Source of the DNA: Molanna angustata
Taxonomy: Eukaryota > Arthropoda > Insecta > Trichoptera > Molannidae
Assembly (NCBI GenBank): GCA_963576475.1
Contig: OY754979.1
Span: 27,168,034 to 27,232,033, forward strand
DNA length: 64,000 nt
Reading direction: 5' to 3'
Every line of letters begins with the position of its first letter. Positions within the stretch are counted from its first letter, which is position 1. The position numbers and the translations under genes are program-made. Below the pieces are notes generated by a model that saw only the letters and a list, made by a program, of their open reading frames with translations, searched no databases and had not been told where the DNA came from. Shown here in pieces: positions 11,371 to 22,300 of the stretch.

Positions 11371-12020
11371 ATTTGACAATGTTTCAATATTGTTATTTGA
11401 ATTGTATATTGAAATTCACCTACTACATAATACATATGTACCTATAGGGAAGGGTTTAGCTCATATACCGCGTAGGTAGTATATTTGCATCCGACGAGAG
11501 GAATATCCAAATTCGATTTTTGTAGGTACTTTCCAAAAAGTCTTTATGCAAATATCGAGACGTTATTCGCGGAATTGTTGCATTGTGTGTAGATGAAAGC
11601 AATATACTAAATATGATGTAACGTTGTTATAATATGTTCCTGATACCCCGTTATTGCAATACGCTATGTCCTCTTCTGACTGGGATTTTGAAACGATCTT
11701 ATCCCCGATCCTTTACACCTTCTCGCTATTCTGAATTCCGTGGAACCATAATGTACTTAAATATTTTATAAATCATTCCTAACACTTATTTACACATAAA
11801 CTGCAATACATGTCTTTATATATTTATGAACATTTGCTTGCACCCTGATGTGCAAGTGGACCCTGAGTTTGTTGCCATATGGCAATTTCTTATAACTTTC
11901 CAGTGTTTCCAATCTTCTGCTATACTTAACGTTCCTCTTTTGTCAGCCTTTTATACATTGTGTTGGTCTATCATCACTCATTCTTTCTATGTGACGAAAC
12001 CATCAATGCATTGATTTTCA
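11371..12020. other. No gene recognised; one short dispersed repeat
   Basis: CTTGCACCCTGATGTGCAAG with GTTGCCATATGGCAATTTCT near 11836-11900 is a diverged relative of 11085-11145 beside the 42-bp array. Nothing else identifiable. Confidence 0.35.
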
Positions 12021-12024
12021 TCTT

Positions 12025-12250
12025 AATTTAATTATTTATTTATTTATTGGTTGATAGAGAGTTATACAGTCTACACAATTTTTAAAACAGACAATGTACA
12101 TTGCTTTATTAGTGAACCAGTGAAAACTCCATGCATTATTCAATAGGATAATTAATATTGATTACAAAAATTTACAAATAATACATGATGAATCTACTAG
12201 GACATAAAACATAAGTACTTAATGACAATACATACGTACATACCATCACG
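12025..12250 (-). mobile_element. Probable LINE 3-prime end
   Basis: An ATTTATTTATTTATTGG run followed by unique-looking 3-prime UTR sequence, arranged like the inverted TTTATT-tailed LINE ends elsewhere in the window. No coding remnant is left. Confidence 0.35.
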
Positions 12251-12344
12251 GCATATCATAGAATTTGGGGTTACCAGCGACAGGTCCACGGGTGTACATT
12301 ATTTTATAAAATGTCATTAATAAAATACGATAAAGCTTGCGATT

Positions 12345-12425
12345 ATCATCATCATCTGTGGCTCCACAACCCAGGTCGGGTCTTAGCCTCCTGCAGAGCC
12401 CGCCTCCATGACTCTTCGATCAAAG
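12345..12425 (-). mobile_element. Extreme 3-prime end of an RTE-like element
   Basis: CATCATCATCTGTGGCTCCA and CCTGCAGAGCCCGCCTCC match the longer copy at 48309-48720 almost base for base. Only the last roughly 25 codons and the tail are present. Confidence 0.7.
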
Positions 12426-12484
12426 CTTGCGATTACCTACAACAATTCAAACCGTATTAATTGAATCACAATTTTTAATATTTT

Positions 12485-12710
12485 GCCAACCTTTGTGGCT
12501 CAATTAATTGGATATATATCTAACACTCTTTAGTCCTGAGTTTAATCTCCGGTGGAAGCCCATATTTTCGCTGTGTTTTGACTCTGGATTTGTGTTACGA
12601 TTTAACATCGCGATCCTCAAGAATGTGGCAACATGTTATCGGGTGCGTGCTAAAATACTAGTTGATCGGTGTTACTCTTTTTTTCGTTTGCCCATGACAC
12701 AATACGGAAT
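12485..12710 (+). mobile_element. tRNA-derived SINE (family 2), diverged
   Basis: CCTTTGTGGCTCAATTAATTGG corresponds to the A-box head; GTTTTGACTCTGGATTTGTG, AAGAATGTGGCAACATGTTA and a degraded GTTTGCCC end follow the order of the copy at 19777. The B box is heavily mutated, so it is old. Confidence 0.6.
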
Positions 12711-13148
12711 AATTTTAAAATATTGTGTTGAGGAGGTCTGCCAATAATTAGCATATATTGTACAATATACACACATATGTGTAGGTACATAAGTATTAAC
12801 AGTTGTGTCAACGTTCCACCCCCGCAATTAAAACAAAGGTGCCCATAATAAAATTTATTCTTAATGTCTTGTCTCAAACTCACCAACTTAAGACTAACTT
12901 TCCAGTTTTGTATCTTTGTTACATTTTGGCAGAACATTGAGCTTATTAATTTCATCAGTCACGGCCCAAATAACCAAATTTATTAAAGTATTTAATAAAC
13001 AACTGGGATTTGCCTTCATGCATTTTTTCTTGACATGTTGACAAACCCTGGATCCATTTTTATGAAGCTTTTTAATGTCGTATACATTATCGACTCAAAT
13101 CTCTTAAGTCTGAGAGCATTTAGAAAAGTAAAACTAGATGAAATCATA

Positions 13149-13918
13149 CAGTTTTATTTATAAACGTGGTTGAAATATTGAATTTCGGTTGAACCCAATT
13201 TTCTTATTTATAAACAGGATCAAGAGTTGAACCGTGATTTAAATCGAATGTCAAATTGAACCGGTGACGAGGGTAGTTTAACACTGGTTTAATTTATCAT
13301 TTCACAATTTTGAAGAATGTATGACCACAAGATATGACCAAAACATATAGCGATTTAATGCATTAAAATTTTCGATTGACGTTGAATTCAAACAAAAATA
13401 TCTAATGTCAAAAAGTGCAATAGCTAGAGTTTGACAAAACTATCGATTGGCGCGCACGTGTTGTCATGACAACCAACTTAACAAAACTAAATTCGGCGCT
13501 GTCATATGAAATAGAGCTCAAAATCGAGATCAACTGAAGTAGGGTTCAAATGTTTTTATAAATAAGTTTTCAGTTTATCGTGGAATAAGACTTAGAACCG
13601 GGTTCAATTGAACCATGATTCAACCACTATTCAAGGTTTTTTTTAATAGATAACTCTGATACAGAATAAATAAACGGGTAATAAAATGAATTTGTGGGAA
13701 AAAATATTTTTATTAATTTTGAACGGATGTCTATGGAAAACTACTTGAAAAATGTGAAATGTCAAGTTGAACCAGTGTTAAACTAGCCCCCATCGTCACG
13801 GTTCGATTTGACATTTGAGTTGAATCGGGGTTCAACTCTTGATCCATTCTTGATCCACATAAGAAAGGTGATCAAATTTGATTTAAACCGTAATTGAATA
13901 CGTTTATAAATAACACTG
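13149..13918. mobile_element. Long-TIR transposon, 770 bp
   Basis: The left arm CAGTTTTATTTATAAACG is matched by the right arm ending CGTTTATAAATAACACTG. The similarity continues inward for about 150 bp, including GGATCAAGAGTTGAACC, AATGTCAAATTGAACCG and GTTTAACACTGG in inverted copy. No ORF and no convincing target duplication were found. CAGT...ACTG termini are suggestive but do not fix the superfamily. Confidence 0.75.
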
Positions 13919-14972
13919 ATTGTGTTATTTATAATCTTATAAATTCACTGTATTAACTCACATTACAAATTGTGGCGCAGAATTAAGTAGTGTTGTATGC
14001 TAGCCACGTTTCAAATAATCTTTGCTTGATTGATTTCGTGTTTTTATTTATGTTAAGGTTTCTTTTTATTTTCTTTTCCCACTTTCGCGCTGTTGTGTCA
14101 GATCTGGCAATAAATCAATGAATCAGGAACAGCTCCAGGTCGTGTTAAGACCTTCTTATTATGCTATCATCATCTTCAGTGTTGTGTCAGTCTTGGTTGG
14201 TTCCGGGACGTCGTAAATCTTCGGCCATGTAATATTCACCACCACTTATGTGAGTAGATCTAGGTACATATCGGTGTAGTCTGAAATAGAAACGCCAGAA
14301 GCACAGTCTCTCAATCGTCGTCGCTGATAAATTATTCCCGCCCGGAGAACTGAATCATTACGACATCGAATTCCCATCACTTGCCTTCAAATGCTCAGCA
14401 GCATCACAGCATAGATCGGAAGCCGGACGCCTTTTGAATCATTGTCTACGTTCGCTCTACCTAATCTAATTTTTTTTAAAACATTGAAACATCGTTTTAT
14501 ACAATGAAAAATTAACTGACATTGACGATTTTTTTCTTTCTCGTAACAAATTGCATAAATTTACTCTCGCGCACACATCACACAAAAACATATACATGCA
14601 CACATTGCACACATATACAATCCTCCTCCCTGTTTCCATTCTTCCTCGTTTGTTACTGAATATCCTGTTTTTTTTTTCTTGCTAACTATCCAGTTTTTTT
14701 CTTTTTTATTTTTATTCCAATTAAAATAAGGACATATTTTACATAATGATATTCAAAGGTGACTCGAGTTATGTAGGTACTTTTTCTCGTAAAAAAATAT
14801 AAATGAATAACAACCTTTTTTTCAAATATAAAATTCTAAGTCAAAATTTGTGATATTTTTGGATGAGATGTCAAAAAACCTAAAAAACAATTCTCGTTGA
14901 AAAAAAGAAAATATTTTTTTTTAGATCTCGATAATAGAGCCACCTATCGAGTCCAAAACAATCCTATCTTTT
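13919..14972. other. No gene recognised
   Basis: AT-rich with T and CACA runs. Some unassigned higher-GC sequence lies at 14090-14460 (about 14270-14460 in particular), with no motif or repeat partner visible in this window. Confidence 0.35.
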
Positions 14973-15132
14973 ATATTAAAATTAAAGACATTTATAATTT
15001 TCTTCCGTTTGGTTTAATTTGACTTACTAGTTTCGAACATCTTCAGACTCTGAAGATGCTTGTCTAGAGCGAATATAGTAAGTCAAATTAAACCAAGTGG
15101 AAGAAAATTATAAATGTGTTTAATTTTAATAT
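14973..15132. mobile_element. Foldback-type palindromic element, 160 bp
   Basis: Arms ATATTAAAATTAAAGACATT and the inverse at 15113-15132 extend through TTATAATTTTCTTCC, TTTGGTTTAATTTGACTTAC to a central loop that itself contains the small hairpin CTTCAGACTCTGAAG. It would form a long stem in RNA. Confidence 0.8.
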
Positions 15133-15448
15133 ATATTAATGGAATTCAATCAAGTATTGTCGATCGAAAGAGTAAACAATCTTTGTCTTTCAATCTGGAA
15201 CCAACCATACAAATATAGAAAATTTAATTGAAATCGGTTGTACGGTTTCGGAGATTAGCGTGTACAAACATCGTAACACCAAATTTTATATATTTGGATT
15301 ATAATAGTTGAATATTACAAAATAAATCAAACGAGTATTGTAAACATGTATTTTATAACTTACTATATTTACAATATTGTACGTAAACTGTTTAGTACTT
15401 ACGTAAAATTTGTACAATTGAGTGCCGTTCGGGTGTCATAAAATAATA

Positions 15449-16143
15449 ACTAGTTGCATGTAACACATGATATCCAACTGTCGATAGCGATAGTACGTAT
15501 AGTTGAAGAATAAGTACCAAACTATAAACCCATAAATAAATTATTTAATATTTTAAGATATTTGATTTTCTATACAACCATGTACCTAGGTATGTATGTC
15601 AAGATAGGATAGTATGGAGGTCAGTCCTTTGATCCTACCCAGAATTTGAAAACTGCATGATGGTATGTATGTGTGTTTGGAGATTAGTATCAAACAATTT
15701 AGTCTTCATAGATATTGTGCGTAAGCTACTACCATACAAATTTTATGAAGCAATGTCGTCACTAAATTCAATTTTTATAAAAATTGTTAGAAAAAATTTG
15801 AGATGTGCTAATACAATGTTAATATTTTTTATATAAAATTAAATTATCTAGTTGGGGTGTTTCGGCTTTTAGCGATATTTTAAAAAAATATGGAAATATA
15901 GGCAGTTAAACTCATTTCAGCGTTATTTTCAGCGTTCTAGCTTTTATGGTTTCTGAGATATATGGAAAAATTAACCGAAATTTCAAAAGTTGATAACCCC
16001 TGACTGAAACAAAAATTCACAATTCTGAGTATAAAAGTTTTGTAGGCCTATAACTATTTATATATTCTGAAAATTTGGGCTCAGTAAATTGAGCGGATCA
16101 AAAGTTATAAGGGGGGGACGGACACACGTACACACACCACACA

Positions 16144-16190
<47 letters not shown>

Positions 16191-16388
16191 ACTCACATAA
16201 AATGTTCTACTCCGAATTCTGAGTAAATCCATGTATGGGAACATATATGCTGCGAGGCCTCTAGTTGGTGTTATTAGCATGCAAAAAGTCCACTACACCA
16301 TACAAAATTTTCCTTCGTACACGCATCTTGGCTTAATAATGTCGATTCATTAAGAGAATTGAATTCTCATGAACGAATCGACAGTTGT
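15449..16388 (+). mobile_element. Copy 1 of a roughly 1-kb repeat, inverted partner at 41884
   Basis: Starts ACTAGTTGCATGTAACAC and ends GAATCGACAGTTG. The full order of blocks reappears reverse-complemented at 41884-42883, with indels. Inner ends share CAACTGTCGA in inverted orientation, suggesting short TIRs. It contains an RTE-like 3-prime scrap (about 15590-15680), CAGTTAAACTCAT and a GGGGGGACGG-(CA)n stretch. No protein is encoded. Confidence 0.8.
16118..16187. repeat. (CA)n microsatellite
   Basis: An almost pure CACACA run within copy 1 of the 1-kb repeat. The homologous position at 42085-42110 has a shorter TG run, so the tract has expanded in one copy. Confidence 0.9.
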
Positions 16389-16436
16389 AAAAAAACTGTA
16401 AAATTTGTAAATCGAATATTTTTTTAATTGCATATA

Positions 16437-16714
16437 CACAGTTCAGGGGTGACATCTGAGCGAGACAACATAAGGACTGTTGCTTTCATTGTTTACAAAT
16501 AAACTAATTTCTCAATAGATGGCGTTTCTAAAAAGGGAACTTTCAAAAATTACATTGATAAGGGAACTCGATAAGAAGGCATAATTGGGGATCACGTAAA
16601 CCAGCCGATGACAGGTCATAAGCCCTGTAGATGCCTTGAGTTCCTGGTTCTTTTATAATATCCCAACTTCGTCTCTATCGAGATGTTAAAAAGTTTGTCA
16701 ATAAAAATATTGTG
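16437..16714 (+). mobile_element. GACCTGTCATCGGCTG repeat family, copy
   Basis: Runs from GTTCAGGGGTGACATCTGAG through CAATAGATGGCG, AGGGAACTCGATAAGAAGGC, GATCACGTAAACCAGCCGAT and GAGTTCCTGGTTCTT to AAAAAGTTTGTCAATAAAAA. Other copies: 23125-23392 (+), 36655-37170 (-), 41462-41545 (-), rearranged at 5625. Class unknown; it carries no ORF. Confidence 0.75.
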
Positions 16715-16839
16715 TCTGTAGTACTGTGTGAGCGGGACACCAACTCTGTAGGTACCTGTTGTAGTGTCAATGCGGACATTATGAATAATATTTCGATTTG
16801 TCTGATGGATTTTGTATTTTACTGAATTATTGTGTTTTT

Positions 16840-16935
16840 AATTGTTGTTTTATTTAATACGAGTTTTATGTTTTATATTTACCTTTTTTATAATGGCCCA
16901 GAGGCCGTATATGTAAATATAAATAAATAAATAAA
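16840..16935 (+). mobile_element. LINE/SINE 3-prime tail
   Basis: ATGGCCCAGAGGCCGTATAT followed by AAATAAATAAATAAAAT is the terminal pattern of an insect non-LTR element. Only the tail is identifiable. Confidence 0.5.
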
Positions 16936-17029
16936 ATTTGTATTCGTTAATAAATAAAAAACGAATGAAAATCAATTTTGAAGTATTTTCTTTGTAACTC
17001 TTTAGTGGTTTGTGTAACTTATCCCTCCT

Positions 17030-17240
17030 TTGTGCAGCCTGTCTCGTTTCAAAGAAAACCGAGATCCAGCAGCGGGTTTAAATATCAAATAATAATTTAT
17101 GTCTCTGGACCAGGAGGTTCGGAAATGGGGCCACGCATACGGAGGGGGCCCTCGTAAAATTTTAAAACCAAATTCCGCGTATTCCGCCGCCGTGCCGCTG
17201 CGCAAACTCTCACATGACACATAAAACTTCGCTTTTTTTT
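17030..17240. other. GC-rich block of unknown nature
   Basis: GGAGGGGGCCCTCGTAAAAT and CCGCCGCCGTGCCGCTGCGC stand out from AT-rich flanks. A minus-strand frame of 89 codons spans it but resembles no family I know. It could be a piece of a transposon or a regulatory island. Confidence 0.3.
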
Positions 17241-17363
17241 TTACGTCAGTACCTTTTTTTATTAAATACATATAAATTGAAAAATAACAGTTTTAGGTAC
17301 CTACCTACTTCATTTTTTTTAAAGCCTACAAATAACTCATTCGTGCCTTAAACAAAGTAAAGT

Positions 17364-17440
17364 GGTTGGTTGGAAGAAATTGTCTTGTGGCAATAAACCC
17401 GCCATTGTACACAGTATTGCTAAAAATAAATAAATTTTAA
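17364..17440 (+). mobile_element. LINE 3-prime tail
   Basis: GGTTGGTTGGAAGAAATTGT, TGGCAATAAACCCGCC and AAATAAATAAATTTT match the ending typical of lepidopteran jockey-type LINEs. A related tail lies at 18875-18950 and an inverted one at 40630-40745. Confidence 0.55.
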
Positions 17441-17644
17441 TAATGTAATTATTTATTTACATTATTTTTCCATTACTTACAAGTTATAATAAAAATGACT
17501 TATATATAATAAATGAATAGGTACATACATGGTGTCCCAAAAATCATCGATAAGCTGAATACTGAATGTAGGCTTGGTTATGACAGTTTATAAAAGAATA
17601 TGGAAAAAAATTAAGTCAATTTTGCAATAGAATATTTTTTCAAA

Positions 17645-17880
17645 AAAAATATACATGGATGTAAGAGATGGAGTGAATTGCAGAGCCCGCCCCAGAAAGG
17701 GATGACCATGTGAATGATATTTTGAAAGAAGGAAATATAAGAAGTTTGAAAAATCGACGAGCATGTATGATACGATGCATGGATGTAAAGGAAGCTCGGA
17801 ATGTGTGCAAAAATAGAAGAGTATGGCGCTCGGTTCTCTGCGTTGTTTGCTCTTATATAGCGTGATGGTATGTATGTTGT
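17645..17880 (+). pseudogene. RTE-like C-terminal fragment
   Basis: Reads MDVRDGVNCRARPRKG, then a stop replacing Trp-His, then DHVNDILKEGNIRSLKNRRA and CMIRCMDVKEARNVCKNRRV. This is the same tail as the longer minus-strand copy at 44889-45495. It is disrupted and truncated. Confidence 0.75.
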
Positions 17881-17889
17881 ATGGTATGT

Positions 17890-18600
17890 AAACCATTGAT
17901 CGTTTAGGTACTTTGATACTACCAATGTAAACGCAGATATTTTGAATTCAAATATAAAACATGGTAAAGAAAAATACAGATAACACACGATGTTTTTTTT
18001 TATCGTAGATCATATTCAAACTTAAAATTTTTATGGATTAAGGTCGAATTTTGACCTCTACTCTATTAGTTGTAGTTATTCAGTAGTCATAGATATATGT
18101 ATAATACAAAAAAATATATATAATAAATTGATCATTATAATACCTAACATACATCAGTGTTACAATGTTTAATTTTCTTAATTAAATAATTATCAATTCA
18201 CATTTAATGACACATAATTATTTTCATATTACTAATGATTTTACTTATTTATTGATTTTAAGTCGCAGTTTCGTTTGTGCGATTGACGCACGCGATAAAT
18301 ACGCGTAGGTAGTCGCAATTATAATTTTTATTGAAATTTCTCGTCGGTTTCGCTATTGAGGCTATCGAATCGAAAACTTAATAGGATCAAATATATATTT
18401 TTTTTAATTTTGTACTGCAGTATATTAGATTATACCTGCACTACTCGTACACGCTCTCCTATAATTCTTACTTCTAAGTTATCCATCTTTGATGATAACT
18501 TGAATACCTACACTACAAATTGTTTAATGTGAAATCCGTTTCGAAATTAACTACTTACTCATCAATCTATTCAAAAACTGAAAATATAATAAAGTTTATG
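17890..18600. other. AT-rich, no gene recognised
   Basis: No significant frame. Some CpG-containing sequence at 18270-18370 (ACGCACGCGATAAATACGCG) is too short to call an island. Confidence 0.35.
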
Positions 18601-18629
18601 CATATTATTTTAGGCCTGTCCATTCTGAA

Positions 18630-18800
18630 CTACTGAACGTACCACGTTTGCCGTTCCCATTTTCTTATTCTTCTTCACCCAAGCCTTTGTCCCATTTACT
18701 TGGAGTCGGTTCTCCTAGTCAGAAACCAAACGGCTTAACAACTGTGCCACGTCCTTGTCCTACGCGATTCTGCCATTCAGCTCATCATTGTTCAAATGTA
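18630..18800 (-). mobile_element. Probable non-LTR element fragment
   Basis: TTCTTCACCCAAGCCTTTGT, CTTGGAGTCGG and CCACGTCCTTGTCCTACGCG resemble antisense ends of lepidopteran LINEs. The reverse-strand translation contains SRLQVNGTKAWVKK-like sequence but is broken. Confidence 0.35.
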
Positions 18801-19776
18801 TCTAATATTTCTTGAACGATCCTCGTTCCGTGTCGTCTATTTATTGGTGTCATATTATTTTTCTATTTACTTGTGTTGGTTGGTAGAAATTGCCTATGAC
18901 GATAAACCGGTTTTTGTTAACGTTGTTTTATTTGTTTGTAATTTTTACGAACACACTTTTTTTTTACTACATAATATTATTTCGTGCCACAGAGAGTTTT
19001 GTCTAATAGATGTGTAAGAACCCAGCGACTAGACGGGTCTGCGACTAATCGCACCGACGGAACTGCACCTTTAAACTTGTCTGTTTATCAGGTTAATTTA
19101 ATTACATAATACATAGTGTTTAATATTATTGCAATCGTTTAGTAAAGTGACAAAGAAATTGCGGAAATATTTATCGTATATAATATCAAATCAAACATGA
19201 AGGGAATTTGCGAAATTTATATATCCTGTTGAGTAATTAAAATTACGTACTGTACCTTCAATGTAATATTTTGCATTTTATATCTACATTGGTACTGTTC
19301 AGATTATTTTATAATGATTTCTCAATTTCAAAGATTATTTTTTACATAAATTTCTCAACGGGTATCGTGTTGAGAGTTCGCACTTTGGGTTTCGTCGTAA
19401 TTTTTCTGTGATTATGACGCTGTTTGGTGTCATTATTTAACGAGCTTTTGCGAACAAAATGTTTTTTTTATTATTTTTTTCATCATAATTCTATGCGATC
19501 ATGGAGTTCTATCACGAAGTGACAGTTTCAAGAATTAAAAAAAAGACAATTTCAAGTTCAATCGGCTTAAAAATTATACTACTTTCAAAACTTTCAAAAT
19601 GTTCTTACGCTCTAGAAATTCGTTTTCTTTTGTTCTAACATTGTAAACAATGGGAATGAGTTTCATTCATAAATTGACAATAACCGTAGATTTTTTTATA
19701 CAATTACTTGGTATTTTCAGTGCTTAGTAATTAAACACACACAAACACACTTATTTTTTTTTTAATCGGCCTTTTG
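18801..19776. other. LINE-tail scrap, then AT-rich DNA with no gene
   Basis: TTGGTTGGTAGAAATTGCCT near 18876 resembles the LINE tail at 17364. The remainder to 19776 shows no coding or repeat structure that I can support. Confidence 0.4.
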
Positions 19777-20005
19777 TCGGCCTTCGTGGCTCAGTTGGTT
19801 GGCTATCTGACTGCTGATCCAAAGGTCCCGGGTTCGATTCCCGGTTGGGGACACAGTTTTTACTTGTGTTTTCAGTCTGGATCTGTGAGACGATTAATAT
19901 CGGACGTCTCCAGAATGTGGCAAATTGTTATTGGGTTCGTGTTAAATTAATATTTGACATAGTACCTGTTAGTTGCCCGAGAAGCAATATTAAATAAATA
20001 AATAT
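19777..20005 (+). mobile_element. tRNA-derived SINE (family 2), full-length
   Basis: The head has a good polymerase III A box (GTGGCTCAGTTGG) and B box (GGGTTCGATTCCC) in tRNA spacing. The body runs AGTCTGGATCTGTGAGACGA, CCAGAATGTGGCAAATTGTT, GTTAGTTGCCCGAGAAGCAA, and the tail is AATAAATAAAT. The cloverleaf is imperfect and there are similar copies elsewhere, so it is a SINE rather than a tRNA gene. Confidence 0.85.
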
Positions 20006-20265
20006 TGAGCCTATTGTTATTGATAAAACAATTAGAAACATAATTTAGTAGGTACTTAAATAAATTTTATAAATATTTTTTACAACGTCCTTTTTTTGAA
20101 ATAAATTGTAGTATACAAATCAATAAATTCAAATTATAATATTTTTTTATACTGGTAATACCAAATATGTAGAACTAAAGCTTGAGGCATATAAACTGAG
20201 AAATCACGTTGTCTGCGCAAAGCGCAAAATTGGGTTTTTTTCTCAGTTTGTATACATTATACATA

Positions 20266-20880
20266 ATATGACATGTGCAAACCGCCCACCTCCACGACAA
20301 AAAATCTCAAGATATTTGCCGGAAAAGGCTGATGAAAAGGAAAAAAAAACTTATTTAAAGGCTGATGAACTTGCGAAATTGGGAACTACTTCGGGCACAA
20401 TTCCAGATAACTTTATAATCCCAATCTCAGATCTTATACCCCGCCTTAAATCAAATATGCTTTTCAAATGGGATTGAAAATTGGTACAAAACAAAAAAAT
20501 ATAAGGGTGCTTATCATGCAGGTATCCAACAAAAAATTTCCTCTTAACCATGGTTTTATAATAGAAACATATCTAAACGATTAATATCATGTATTTCTAG
20601 AATGAGAATTGGCCATTGTTCAATTGCCTCCCATCTGTATAGAATTAGAGTTCTAAATAGCCCACTTTGGCAGTGTGGTGATGAGGATGAGACAATTGAT
20701 CATGTATTGTTTAACAGTAAAAATAATTCCGCCTTCAAAAATATATACAAACAATTAATTAAATCACTCATCAATCTCCACTTAATATCCAACATCTTTT
20801 GTCTCTTAATAATTCACGTGTTGGTAGTGTCCGTTATTTCAAAATTCCTTTCATTGAATGACATAAATTTATAATAAAAT
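20266..20880 (+). pseudogene. Non-LTR retrotransposon RNase H / C-terminal remnant
   Basis: The first frame ends with KADELAKLGTTSG and PISDLIPRLKSNMLFKW, the end of an RNase H-type domain. After frame disruptions come SKRLISCISRMRIGHCSIAS and PLWQCGDEDETIDHVLFN, the C-terminal zinc-motif region of jockey/R1-type LINEs. Stops and shifts show it is decayed. Confidence 0.75.
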
Positions 20881-21355
20881 TAACTTTTCTCCTCTGACAT
20901 GAAATAATTGGCACATAGCACTCTTTACAGGGTGAATTGCCTTAAACTAAAAAAAAGATATTTGCCGGCAACTAAACAACGATTAAGTAATTAGAATTAA
21001 TAAAAATAATAATTCATACATGAACAAGTAATCGTGAAAAATCCATTTTCGTAATATTGGATGATTTTTGCATTGTTGACAATCTAAAAACCACTCGAAT
21101 AGTTGGCGTTTCAGTATTATTCGAGTTTTATCAGTAGGTACCCACCTATAAATGTATCTAGAAAATGGTACCTACCTATTTTTGTCCACATTCAGCAACT
21201 GTGTTGGAAAAGATTGTTGAATGTTTCAACCGTAATGTCTTCCGCTACAATTATTTCTACTATTTTGTTTTTATTATATTAGGTACGGTGGTTTTATTCG
21301 AAATGTACCTACATTTTCTATCTTGGAGACTTAGAGATTTCATTTCTCAACATTC
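20881..21355. other. No gene recognised
   Basis: AT-rich. TACCTACCTATTTTTG-type simple runs only. Confidence 0.35.
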
Positions 21356-21536
21356 ACTTTATTTTTTGTGAATATGTCCTTGTTTACAACAAGTGCATAT
21401 TATATACCCTCATAGATTCCCTAAATTAAGAACATGCTTGTGCTATAGGTGAACGAAATCGATAGTGGCAGGATTCCAACTCGCGACCGCTAGATTACTA
21501 TAACCCATCGCGCTTACCGCTCCGATGAAAACTGAT
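21356..21536 (-). mobile_element. Thr-type tRNA-derived SINE (family 1)
   Basis: GAATATGTCCTTG, ATTCCCTAAATTAAG, GCTTGTGCTATAGGTGAACG and a degenerate B box CAACTCGCGACCGC are in minus orientation. It matches 37406-37583. The end is lost at CTTACCGCTCCGA. Confidence 0.8.
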
Positions 21537-21599
21537 TTCTTGAGATGTTTTTTTTTACGTTGATAGGAGTTGTATGTTTGAAAAAGATATTTATTTTCC

Positions 21600-21895
21600 T
21601 TTTTGTGCATATTATAAACAAATTGAGATGGTTTGAACGAATGAGGAACGCCTGACGAAGAAAATGTACATTGCGGACAGGAATGGAATGAGAGGTCGGG
21701 GCCGCCCAAGGAAGGGATGGCACGTCCATTTGAACGGTATTTTGAAAGACGGAAATGTCAGAAGCGTGAATAACAGACGAACATGTATAAGACGATGTAT
21801 GAATGTCGACGAGGCGATGAATGTGTGTAAAGATAGAAATAAGTGGCGTTCGGCTCTCTCTACCTATCCCGCGAGGGATATGGCGTGATGGTTTG
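21600..21895 (+). pseudogene. RTE-like C-terminal fragment
   Basis: After RWFERMRN and a one-base deletion, the frame gives MYIADRNGMRGRGRPRKGWH, then a DGN-RS-NNRRTCIRRCM segment, and ends ALSTYPARDMA with stop. This is the tail of the family at 44889 and 32485. Downstream TGATGG follows the stop as in the other copies. Confidence 0.8.
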
Positions 21896-21953
21896 TATGT
21901 ATAAATAAATTTAATGCACGCCAGCGGGCTTTTTGCCATTAGGCAGTAAATTA

Positions 21954-22110
21954 GATGGGTGCTGGCAGAGCGGTTTGCGCGCTGGGTTAGTAATTCAGTG
22001 GTCGCGAGTTCGCATCTTGCCACGACCGATTTCGTTCGCCTATAGTACAAGCATTCATGCATAGTTTAGGAAATTTATGAGGATTTCTATGTACTAGTTA
22101 CAAAGACATA
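21954..22110 (+). mobile_element. Thr-type tRNA-derived SINE (family 1)
   Basis: GCAGAGCGGTTTGCGCGCTG, GGTTAGTAATTCAGTGGTCG and CGAGTTCGCATCTTGCC carry the A- and B-box regions, followed by CGATTTCGTTCGCC and TTACAAAGACATA. Mutations have weakened the B box. Confidence 0.8.
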
Positions 22111-22129
22111 GGTATTCTTTTTTTTTAAA

Positions 22130-22300
22130 TAGATTGGAACTGTTTTTCGCGCCCTCGAGCTTCCTCTTATAATCTTCCCCGTGCTGATTCTTGAAAGTTC
22201 GACGCCTTCTATTGGTCCCGCCATCGCGATCAGAAATTGACTCTTCCTATTGGCTGAAATGTTACAGGCGCCACAAACTACTGAAATGTTAGACAAAACC
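22130..22300. other. GC-richer block with two ATTGG (inverted CCAAT) boxes
   Basis: CTTCTATTGGTCCCGCC and TCCTATTGGCTGAAATG are about 46 bp apart, in a region with CGCGCCCTCGAGC and CAGGCGCC. It could be a fragment of a mobile-element promoter or a regulatory block. There is no adjacent gene to assign it to. Confidence 0.3.

Noticed and set aside
11120..11479. Opposing ORFs of 119, 128 and 99 codons
   Set aside because: Explained by the 42-bp tandem repeat. No start context, splice signals or known motif.
19777..19850. Possible tRNA gene
   Set aside because: A and B boxes are good, but the anticodon arm does not pair properly and the same head plus a roughly 150-bp body recurs, so it is a SINE.
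21514..22062. 182-codon minus-strand ORF
   Set aside because: It is antisense to the RTE-like tail and two SINE copies; the translation has no relation to a known protein.
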